Of a DNA stretch of 15,545 nt, positions 7,317-13,407 are shown piece after piece (the first letter of the stretch is position 1; each line of letters begins with the position of its first letter). The stretch comes from Candidatus Methylomirabilota bacterium. Lineage in GTDB: Bacteria > Methylomirabilota > Methylomirabilia > Methylomirabilales > CSP1-5. A model generated the notes under the pieces. That model did no database searches and was not told the origin of the DNA. It was given only the letters and a program-made list of their open reading frames with translations. The stretch lies in the NCBI GenBank assembly GCA_022615475.1, contig JAKEGQ010000052.1, positions 1-15,545 on the forward strand, given 5' to 3'. Made by a program: the position numbers and the translations under genes.

Positions 7317-7577
7317 CTACCCTCTGAGCCTCCGCCAGCATTCCTCCTCGAGGTGCTCCCGCAAGAGTCGCTCAAAGCGGGGTCGTAGGACGAGATCAAA
7401 CACGTGAGCCTTGTCCGGAAACAGCGTGAGAATCCGCTCCCGGGTAGCCTCAATCGTCTGTTCTCCCTCTGCCCGGGTAATCGGGCCGATCGTGAGGCGC
7501 CAGGCCGTCGCGTCGGCCAACCACCTCAGAAGCTGCATCTGCTCTTCTTCGCGCTGAATCGCTTCGTGATCGACCAC
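7317..7577 (-). CDS. Hypothetical 86-aa protein, unrecognised family
   Basis: I do not recognise this protein. It starts with GTG at 7577, only 2 bases after the stop of the EF-Tu-like gene, so it is probably translated by coupling. It is highly charged and mostly helical. After an acidic/Gln-rich start come QLLRWLADATAWRLTIGPIT, a central TIEATRERILTLFPDK segment and a C-terminal RFERLLREHLEEECWRRL helix. There is no signal peptide, membrane segment or metal motif. Its tight position within the operon and the ordered reading frame suggest a real gene. The role is unknown. Confidence 0.65.
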   Translation of the reverse strand: MVDHEAIQREEEQMQLLRWLADATAWRLTIGPITRAEGEQTIEATRERILTLFPDKAHVFDLVLRPRFERLLREHLEEECWRRLRG

Positions 7578-7579
7578 GA

Positions 7580-7843
7580 CTACTTGTCGGGGACCTCCCT
7601 GTACACGCGATCGTCCTCGCGCACCCGCTCGCGGACCTTGATCCCGACTATCTGTCCCGGGCCCGCCGACTGCACCGGTTTGCGGTCCACCTCCATCGAC
7701 TCCACGGTCTGGGACAAGTCGGTGGTCTTCCCCCGGATACGGATGGTGTCTCCGACGCGCAATTCACCGGCCTGCATCTCGATGACGGCGGCCCCGACCT
7801 TGCCGTAAAAGTGTGTCACCCGCCCTATCTGAATCTCACCCAT
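7580..7843 (-). CDS. EF-Tu domain 2-like small beta-barrel protein
   Basis: This 87-aa protein matches the translation elongation factor-like family: IGRVTHFYGKVGAAVIEM, GELRVGDTIRIRGKTTDL, QTVESMEVDRKPVQ and GIKVRERVREDDRVY are its recognisable blocks. The fold is the domain-2 beta-barrel of EF-Tu with no GTPase domain. Homologues often sit near U32 peptidase genes, with no settled function. An RNA or protein binding role is inferred. It is the first gene after the promoter at 7927-7956. The ATG at 7843 is preceded by GGAGTAGGAA. No U32 peptidase is present in this window. Confidence 0.88.
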   Translation of the reverse strand: MGEIQIGRVTHFYGKVGAAVIEMQAGELRVGDTIRIRGKTTDLSQTVESMEVDRKPVQSAGPGQIVGIKVRERVREDDRVYREVPDK

Positions 7844-7889
7844 TTCCTACTCCGAACACCACGGTAGGCGCAACAAGGTTCGCAACACA

Positions 7890-7924
7890 GCCAGGCGTCG
7901 TCTGGCAATAGCCCCCAACGGGGC
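7890..7924 (-). promoter_or_regulatory. Two adjacent stem-loops in the 5' leader of the small-protein operon
   Basis: On the transcribed strand GCCCC-GTTG-GGGGC (7911-7924) is followed at once by GCCAG-ACGACGC-CTGGC (7890-7906). Both lie directly after the predicted -10 box and about 45 bases before the first start codon. They could be a stabilising leader, a protein-binding site or an attenuator. There is no T-tract. Confidence 0.4.
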
Positions 7925-7926
7925 CT

Positions 7927-7956
7927 ACCCTACCATCCTCCATTTTCCCTTGTCAA
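7927..7956 (-). promoter_or_regulatory. Sigma-70-like promoter of the EF-Tu-like/Rho-N/FmdB operon
   Basis: On the minus strand a perfect TTGACA (7951-7956) is separated by 18 bases from TAGGGT (7927-7932). The predicted start is near 7920, giving a leader of about 76 bases. Confidence 0.55.
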
Positions 7957-8058
7957 CTCCCCTTCGGACCTCCCACTGACCAGAGGTCATCTGTGTCTTT
8001 CCCTCCTCGGCCGCCGCGGATGGGCGGATTCCGCTCGCATAGTCTCGACGCATGAGAG

Positions 8059-8106
8059 TTGACTTGGAGAAAGCTTTCGGCATAACGTAAGGCAAGACGG
8101 AGGGAG
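8059..8106 (+). promoter_or_regulatory. Candidate promoter and ribosome site of the UPF0182 gene
   Basis: TTGACT (8059-8064) lies 16 bases before CATAAC (8081-8086). The ribosome site GGAGGGAG (8099-8106) ends 9 bases before the ATG at 8116. Together with the opposite-strand promoter this makes 7844-8115 a divergent promoter region. I see no other gene in it. Confidence 0.45.
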
Positions 8107-8115
8107 TCACGACGC

Positions 8116-10866
8116 ATGCGGGATATCTTTCGCCTCGCCAAACGCCCTGACATGACGGCTCGATCGGGAGGCAGGCGCTCCCGGTGGATTGTGATTCTCC
8201 TCCTCATCACGCTCGTCGTGGTGGCGACCCAGTCGATTCCCCTCTACATCGACTGGATCTGGTTCGAGGCGGTCGGATTCTCGTCCGTCTTGCTCACGAT
8301 CCTCCTCACCCGAGGACTCCTGGCTCTCGTTTTTGGGGGGATGTGCTTCGCCATCCTCTCCCTGAACCTCTTCCTGGTCCACCGCTCGCCAGCCACCGAC
8401 GTCCTCATAGAGCTTGAGGATCACCTGGGACTGCCCGGCCGCTTCATCCTCGAGCGATACACCAAGCGCTTCCTCCTCCCGGTGACCGGCGCCCTGAGTC
8501 TCCTGGCAGCCCTACAGGCCATCGACCAATGGGAATCAGTTCTCCGCTTCCTCTACCCCACTCCCTTTCAGGTGCAAGATCCCCTGTTCCACCAGGACCT
8601 GAGCTTTTACATCTTCCGTCTGCCGTTCCTTAATTTCCTCTATCAGTCGCTGATGACCGTCCTGGTCCTCAGCACACTTTTGGTGGCCCTCGCGTATATC
8701 CCCTATCGAGGCATCCAGATCACCGGCCAGGGTCTCCGCTTCAGCCGCTGGGCCCGCATCCACCTCCTCTGTCTCATCGCCGCCCTCCTCTTCCTGAAGG
8801 CCTGGGGGTATCACCTGAGCACCTACGATCTGCTTACCTCTCCTCGCGGGGTGGTCTTCGGTGCCAGCTACACAGACCACTATGCCACCCTCCCTGCCCT
8901 CAGGGTTCTGACCGTCCTTGCGGTCATCTGCGGGGTCCTCGCCGGGACGCGGATCTGGCGGGAGCGCCTGACCCCGTTCCTGCTCGGCCTGGCCGCCCTG
9001 ATCGGGGCCACCGTCATCGGCCAGATGGTCTACCCCAGCCTGTTGCAACGCTTTCGGGTTGCCCCCAACGAACTAGATCTGGAGACCCCGTACATCCTCG
9101 AGAACATCCGCTTCACCCGGGCAGCGTATGGCCTCGATCGGATCGAAGAGGTCGAGTTTCCGGCCGACGAGAATTTGAGTCTTGCCGATCTCCGGAAAAA
9201 CGAATTGACCGTCAGTAACATCCGTCTGTGGGACCCTCGGCCGCTCCTCACCACGTTCGCCCAGCTTCAGGAGATCCGGACGTACTACAAGTTCGTCGAT
9301 GTGGACGTCGACCGCTACCGGCTGAACGGGCGGTACGAACAGGTGATGCTGTCTCCCCGGGAGCTCTCCACCGATCATTTGCCCAGCCGGGGGGTCTGGA
9401 TCAATGAGCATCTGACCTTCACCCATGGGTATGGGGTGGTCCTGGGCCCCGTCAACCGCGTGAGTCCGGAGGGACTCCCGGTCCTCTATATCAAGGACAT
9501 CCCGCCGGTTTCGAGCGTTCCACTCCGGATCAGCCGCCCAGAGATCTATTACGGCGAATTGGGTAACGAGTATGTCTTCGTGAATACCGGGAGCAAGGAA
9601 CTGGACTATCCGGCAGGAGGGGAGAATGTCTATACCACGTATCAGGGGAAAGGGGGGGTCCCGGTCGGATCGTTCTTCCGGAAGGCCCTCTTCGCACTCC
9701 GCTTCCGGGACATCCGCATCCTCTTTTCCCAGGAGATCGTCCCGGAGAGCCGGGTGATGTTGTACCGGCGTGTCGGCGAACGGGTCCGCAAGGTCGCTCC
9801 GTTCCTCCGCTACGAGCCAGACCCCTATCTGGTCATCGCGCAGGATGGACGACTCTTCTGGATCCTCGACGCCTACACCACAAGCGACCGGTACCCCTAC
9901 TCAGAGCCGACTCGCCAGGTGGGAAACTACGTCCGCAATTCGGTCAAGGTGGTGGTCGACGCCTACCACGGATCTATGAGCTTTTATGTCAGCGACCCGA
10001 ACGATCCCCTCATCCAGACCTACAGCAAGATTTTCCCCGGGCTCTTTCAGCCGCTGGAGGCCATGCCGTTAGAGCTCAAGGCCCACATCCGCTATCCCGA
10101 GACCTTCTTCGCGATCCAGGCGCAGAAGTACGCCACGTACCACATGAAGAGCCCCCAGGTTTTTTACAACAAGGAGGATGTCTGGAGCGTCCCCCGCCGA
10201 CGTGGGGAGAAGGATGTCCCCATGGAACCCTACTATGTCATTATGAGGCTTCCCCGGGAGAAGACCGAGGAGTTTATCCTCCTGATCCCCTTCACCCCGG
10301 CCCGGAAGGATAATATGTCGGCCTGGATGGCGGCCCGGAGCGACCCGCCCCATTACGGTAAGCTGATCGTCTATACCATGCCCAAACAGAAACTGGTCTA
10401 CGGACCGCAACAGATCGAGGCGCGACTCAACCAGGATGCCTTCATCTCTCAGCAGCTCTCCCTCTGGGGACAGCGGGGGTCGCAGGTGATCTACGGCCCC
10501 TTGCTGGCTATTCCCATCGAGACCTCACTCCTGTACGTCCAGCCGCTCTATCTCGCCGCCGAGCAGCAATCGTTGCCCGAGCTGAAACGGGTGATCGTCG
10601 CCTACGGAAACCAGATCGCCATGGAGGAGACGCTCGACCGAGCGCTCGGGAGCGTCTTCGGCAAGACACCCCCGCTTGCGACTCCCGGCGCGCCGACGCC
10701 GCGCATTCCCTCCTCCATCCGCGAGTTGGCGAACAGGGCTCTCGAGCAGTATCACAAGGCCCAGGAGCTCCTACGGCAGGGCAACTTCGCGGGCTACGAG
10801 ATGGAGCAGAAGCGGCTGGCAGAGACCTTGAGGCTTCTCCGAGAGCAGGCAGGGAGCCTCCCGTAG
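8116..10866 (+). CDS. UPF0182 family (COG1615) large membrane protein
   Basis: This 916-aa protein of unknown function belongs to UPF0182. Seven hydrophobic stretches fill the N-terminal third (about 24-44, 57-87, 118-136, 172-195, 215-233, 262-280 and 286-307). A large soluble domain then begins with the family block VAPNELDLETPYI, followed by NIRFTRAAYGL. DPLFHQDLSFYIFRLPF (155-171) between helices is also typical. The C-terminus ends in a helical tail (ANRALEQYHKAQELL ... KRLAETLRLLREQ), as in relatives, preceded by a Pro-rich linker near 855-870. The length is normal for the family. The soluble part is probably extracytoplasmic. Its ATG has an AGGGAG site at 9 bases. It is transcribed alone, divergent from the small-protein operon, and no function should be assigned. 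Confidence 0.93.
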   Translation: MRDIFRLAKRPDMTARSGGRRSRWIVILLLITLVVVATQSIPLYIDWIWFEAVGFSSVLLTILLTRGLLALVFGGMCFAILSLNLFLVHRSPATDVLIELEDHLGLPGRFILERYTKRFLLPVTGALSLLAALQAIDQWESVLRFLYPTPFQVQDPLFHQDLSFYIFRLPFLNFLYQSLMTVLVLSTLLVALAYIPYRGIQITGQGLRFSRWARIHLLCLIAALLFLKAWGYHLSTYDLLTSPRGVVFGASYTDHYATLPALRVLTVLAVICGVLAGTRIWRERLTPFLLGLAALIGATVIGQMVYPSLLQRFRVAPNELDLETPYILENIRFTRAAYGLDRIEEVEFPADENLSLADLRKNELTVSNIRLWDPRPLLTTFAQLQEIRTYYKFVDVDVDRYRLNGRYEQVMLSPRELSTDHLPSRGVWINEHLTFTHGYGVVLGPVNRVSPEGLPVLYIKDIPPVSSVPLRISRPEIYYGELGNEYVFVNTGSKELDYPAGGENVYTTYQGKGGVPVGSFFRKALFALRFRDIRILFSQEIVPESRVMLYRRVGERVRKVAPFLRYEPDPYLVIAQDGRLFWILDAYTTSDRYPYSEPTRQVGNYVRNSVKVVVDAYHGSMSFYVSDPNDPLIQTYSKIFPGLFQPLEAMPLELKAHIRYPETFFAIQAQKYATYHMKSPQVFYNKEDVWSVPRRRGEKDVPMEPYYVIMRLPREKTEEFILLIPFTPARKDNMSAWMAARSDPPHYGKLIVYTMPKQKLVYGPQQIEARLNQDAFISQQLSLWGQRGSQVIYGPLLAIPIETSLLYVQPLYLAAEQQSLPELKRVIVAYGNQIAMEETLDRALGSVFGKTPPLATPGAPTPRIPSSIRELANRALEQYHKAQELLRQGNFAGYEMEQKRLAETLRLLREQAGSLP

Positions 10867-10888
10867 GCCGCCCACACGCCTCGTGGCT

Positions 10889-10943
10889 TTCCAACTCTTT
10901 TCACCCGACATACGTACGCAATGCCGGTCAATATGAGTTGGAA
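10889..10943. repeat. 9-bp inverted repeat between convergent genes
   Basis: TTCCAACTC (10889-10897) and GAGTTGGAA (10935-10943) are exact inverted copies 37 bases apart. They lie in the 82-base gap between the stops of UPF0182 and the KaiC-like gene. The left arm is followed by TTTT. A bidirectional terminator is possible but the loop is long. Confidence 0.3.
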
Positions 10944-10948
10944 CGGCT

Positions 10949-11848
10949 CTAGAGGAAGGTGAGGCCCCGGGCGGTGATGGTGTACCCGGCGATCTCGTCG
11001 CTGCAGGTACTTCCCCGGTGCTTGGCGACGTGAAGCGCCCGACCGACCTCCCCGTGCCCCATCCGCTTGCCCATGAGCAAGATAGTGTTCGCCGAAGCCC
11101 CGATATCCCCCTCCCCAACCTTCCGGCCGATCAGGTCATCGAGCAGCGTCTCCTCGGTGGTGACCAGCAGAAGCGTTGCCACCTCTCTGTGGTCGTAGCG
11201 GTGCCGGTCGATAAAGTCCCGATGGCGCCAGACGGGGATCAGGATCTCCATGCCCAGGATCTCTCCATCCTGATGGATGATCTTCCGGTAGAGCTCCTCA
11301 AAGATATAGAGCTGCATCGACTCGTGCGGGGAGCCGGTCGGATCCACGCCGTCCACCACAACCCTCTTTACCCCCGACGCAAAGTGGAAGTAGAAAAAGG
11401 GAAGGACCGCCCTCCACCGTTGGGCATAGGCAGCCAGCCAGTCTCTGCGGAATTCGCGATCGCCGGATCTGACCACCTGATACTCCTCCAGGCGTCCCCC
11501 ATAATCGAATTCGTGGCAGTATCGCATCCGCTCCAAGTGTGTGGCCGACGGAAGGGGGTTCTGCTGGCCCGGCCGAACTGCGTGGTCCCATTGCCCAAGC
11601 TCCCAACCAAAGAGGCGCTTCGCGTACTCGTCGTGGCGTTGAGAATCTCCCCGGGCAGTCATGTCCAAGACGAGTCCCCGCGCCCCTTCATAGCGCTCTC
11701 CACCCCAGGCAAAGATGAGACCCAGATGGGTCTTTCCGATCCCCGTCGCCCCATAGACAACCGTCAGCGTCCCCGGCAGGAGCCCCCCGCCCAGCATCTG
11801 GTCCAGCTTCTCGATCCCAAAGCTCAGCCGTCCGGGCATGCGCGCCAA
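10949..11848 (-). CDS. Single-domain KaiC-like RecA-superfamily ATPase
   Basis: This 299-aa protein begins with the KaiC/RadA-type entry LSFGIEKLDQMLGGGLLPGTL (from residue 8). Walker A is GATGIGKT (33-40) and the Walker B strand is VKRVVVDG with Asp166. Its last part, VAKHRGSTCSDEIAGYTITARGLTF, matches the end of KaiC domains (K-x-RGS ... Y-x-I-x-x-G). It has one domain, not the two of the clock protein, and there is no kaiA or kaiB nearby. The middle (residues ~85-150) is long and charged. A TTG start at 11848 has AAGGAG 6 bases upstream; the ATG three codons later (11839) would be 15 bases away, so TTG is preferred. Relatives act in signalling or regulation, and the specific role is unknown. 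It converges with UPF0182. Confidence 0.85.
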   Translation of the reverse strand: MARMPGRLSFGIEKLDQMLGGGLLPGTLTVVYGATGIGKTHLGLIFAWGGERYEGARGLVLDMTARGDSQRHDEYAKRLFGWELGQWDHAVRPGQQNPLPSATHLERMRYCHEFDYGGRLEEYQVVRSGDREFRRDWLAAYAQRWRAVLPFFYFHFASGVKRVVVDGVDPTGSPHESMQLYIFEELYRKIIHQDGEILGMEILIPVWRHRDFIDRHRYDHREVATLLLVTTEETLLDDLIGRKVGEGDIGASANTILLMGKRMGHGEVGRALHVAKHRGSTCSDEIAGYTITARGLTFL

Positions 11849-12445
11849 CCCCTGCTCCTTCGCATATCACACATCACCGAGGGCGAGCCAGTGAGGGAAA
11901 TACATTCGGAGGAAGGCGGAAACTGGTCCGTGCATTTCCGAGAGAAAATGGCAGCACCTTTGGCCCCTCGCTCCGGGCCTCCCGCGGCGACCCTGAGCGG
12001 CGGCTTACGGCCTGGGTCCCTCCGTGTTCACGATCCCTGCAAAGAAACCCGGCATGGATCGCGCCTCGGTTTCCCAGCCCGCCGCCCGCCGAGGGACCCC
12101 GCCGCTTTCGGCAATGTCGCTCGGGCCCTGCAGGCGCTGCCCAAGCAAGCAAAATTGGCGGGCAAGAGGTGGGTATCTTCGGAAGGGCGAGGGGAGATGG
12201 GCCTGGACCCGGCGGAACCTGGTTTGCGGCCGGCCGGGGTCCCGCCGCCGGAGCGAAGCGCAGGTGGGGGTGGCCGTCCTGCTGCCCCACGATGCGCTCG
12301 GCGCGGAAGTACAAGGTTGCACCCGACCAACCCACGGAATTGTTCCGCCGGGGAAGACCCACTCCCCGAGCCCTGCCGGACTGAGCTACGCGAGGGCCCG
12401 AGGGTGCTGTTGCGACAGAATCAGGACCCCGTGGAATTTTCCGCC
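11849..12445. other. GC-rich stretch with no convincing gene
   Basis: Between the KaiC-like start and the moaE terminator I find no frame with a recognisable protein. All open frames here are Pro/Arg/Gly-rich, as expected from out-of-frame GC-rich DNA. Two local features stand out. A hairpin is formed by CGGGGA/TCCCCG near 12350-12372, and the minus strand nearby reads GTAGCTCAGTCCGGCAGGGC, which resembles a tRNA D-arm but has no TPsiC arm or acceptor partner. The stretch could hold a decayed gene or an unrecognised structured RNA. I cannot support either. Confidence 0.4.
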
Positions 12446-12476
12446 AATGAAGGATGCTCTCCCGAGCCGGAGAGCA
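12446..12476 (-). terminator. Hairpin terminator candidate after moaE
   Basis: TGCTCTCC and GGAGAGCA form an 8-bp perfect stem (12455-12476) with a 6-base loop, starting 8 bases after the moaE stop. On the minus strand it is followed by TCCTTCATT, a weak T-rich tail. This fits the end of the moaDE transcript. Confidence 0.55.
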
Positions 12477-12483
12477 CTGAACC

Positions 12484-12894
12484 TCAGGAGCCCATGCCGA
12501 CCCAATACGAACCGTCGGGTGAGACCTCTTTCTTCCAGATGGGAACGATCTGCTTGAGGCGCTCAATGGCGTACGTACATGCCTCCAGAGCCGGCTGGCG
12601 GTGTGCCGCGGCAACGGCGATAACGACGCTGGCCTCGCCGATTCCCAGCCGGCCTACCCGATGATGAATGGCGATCTGCTCGATCTCCCACTTCTCCCGG
12701 ATCTCCCCCTCGATCTGTCGCATCTTCGCAATGGCCATCTCCGGGTATGCCTCATACTCCAGATAGGATATCTGCCGCCCGCGAGAAAACTCACGGACGA
12801 TGCCGACAAAGGTCGCTACGGCCCCGCAGGTCCTCCTGGTGATCGCCGAGACAACCCCTTCGAGCGAGAGGGGCTTCTCGGTAACCTCATACAT
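12484..12894 (-). CDS. moaE: Molybdopterin synthase large (catalytic) subunit
   Basis: MoaE converts precursor Z (cPMP) to molybdopterin, using sulfur from the C-terminal thiocarboxylate of MoaD. The 136-aa protein has the family core: CGAVATFVGIVR (23-34), YLEYEAYPEMA (44-54), IAIHHRVGRLGIGEASV (74-90), AAHRQPALEA and LKQIVPIWKKE (113-123), with the conserved active-site lysines. Its start overlaps the moaD stop by 8 bases. The GGAGGG ribosome site is the same DNA that encodes the MoaD Gly-Gly, so the two are translationally coupled. Confidence 0.96.
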   Translation of the reverse strand: MYEVTEKPLSLEGVVSAITRRTCGAVATFVGIVREFSRGRQISYLEYEAYPEMAIAKMRQIEGEIREKWEIEQIAIHHRVGRLGIGEASVVIAVAAAHRQPALEACTYAIERLKQIVPIWKKEVSPDGSYWVGMGS

Positions 12895-13141
12895 CAGTCC
12901 CTCCGCTCACGGGGGGAATGACCCCCACTTCATCCCCGTCCTGAAGGTCCATGCTCCGCTCAGCCAGCTCACGGTTGACCGCGAACACCAGGGCTCCTGC
13001 CATCTCCTTGAGAGCGGGGTATCGGCCGAAAATGCCCTCCATGAGGTCGCCGACCGTACTCCCCTCTTTCAGCTCTATCGCAACTTCCCCGTGTCCCACT
13101 ATCTCCCGGGCCGCTGCGAAGAGCTTCACCCGTACTTGCAT
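12887..13141 (-). CDS. moaD: Molybdopterin synthase sulfur carrier subunit with C-terminal extension
   Basis: This ubiquitin-like sulfur carrier (84 aa) begins MQVRVKLFAAAREIVG. The typical AVNRELAERSMDLQDGDEV leads to the C-terminal PPVSGG tail that is adenylated by MoeB and thiocarboxylated. Unlike standard MoaD, the frame does not stop after Gly-Gly: three codons (Thr-Asp-Val) follow before the TGA. The MoaE active site needs a free C-terminal glycine, so this form would have to be trimmed, or the final residues reflect an error in sequence or assembly. The promoter at 13193-13221 lies just upstream. The ribosome site is a poor GGGGGG run. Confidence 0.93.
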   Translation of the reverse strand: MQVRVKLFAAAREIVGHGEVAIELKEGSTVGDLMEGIFGRYPALKEMAGALVFAVNRELAERSMDLQDGDEVGVIPPVSGGTDV

Positions 13142-13192
13142 CCCGAAGACCCCCCGAGCGGAATGTGGTCTCGGTACCGCTAAGGCGCGGAT

Positions 13193-13221
13193 ACGCTAGC
13201 ATGGGGTGGTTTCTCTGTCAA
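13193..13221 (-). promoter_or_regulatory. Sigma-70-like promoter of moaDE
   Basis: On the minus strand a perfect TTGACA (13216-13221) is 17 bases from TAGCGT (13193-13198). The expected transcript start is near 13186, 45 bases before the moaD ATG. No molybdenum-cofactor riboswitch fits in such a short leader. Confidence 0.65.
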
Positions 13222-13243
13222 TTACCGCCTATAAAACTTCTTC

Positions 13244-13273
13244 TTGACCCGCCCCTTGACGGTATGCTACGTA
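13244..13273 (+). promoter_or_regulatory. Weak candidate promoter for the TPR-fusion gene
   Basis: TTGACC (13244-13249) lies 18 bases before TACGTA (13268-13273), and a second TTGACG starts at 13256 within the spacer. Several alternative AT-rich -10-like boxes follow at 13320-13355, so the real start is uncertain. If used, it leaves a leader of about 130 bases. Confidence 0.25.
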
Positions 13274-13280
13274 ACATGGC

Positions 13281-13390
13281 TAAAGATTTAGTATGGCGAA
13301 CATTGGATGCGGGTACAAACCTTATTATTTAATATGTTATACATCTATTATAAAGTAGAACATTACTCATTATCCTGCATCCTTTATAGA
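13281..13390. other. AT-rich block upstream of the TPR-fusion gene
   Basis: By hand count A+T is about 71% over 13281-13390 and 82% (41 of 50) over 13321-13370, in sharp contrast with the GC-rich genes on both sides. It contains no gene. Such a block may be a promoter/UP-element region or a binding site for an AT-preferring protein, or may mark a junction of transferred DNA. Confidence 0.7.
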
Positions 13391-13407
13391 GAGAAGAAGA
13401 ATAAGTA

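Noticed and set aside
7925..8210. Minus-strand open frames in the divergent promoter region
   Set aside because: They overlap both promoters and the UPF0182 start and have no ribosome site or family similarity.
8536..9426. Minus-strand frames inside UPF0182
   Set aside because: Antisense shadows; the plus-strand product is a clear, full-length family member.
12300..12410. Possible tRNA on the minus strand (GTAGCTCAGTCCGGCAGGGC string)
   Set aside because: No TPsiC arm (GTTCRA), no pairing acceptor stem and no 3' CCA could be found downstream, with or without an intron.
11018..12664. 548-codon open frame on the plus strand opposite the KaiC-like gene and the empty stretch
   Set aside because: No recognisable motif; Pro/Arg/Gly-rich composition is that of an out-of-frame shadow of GC-rich coding DNA, and the opposite strand holds a clear ATPase.
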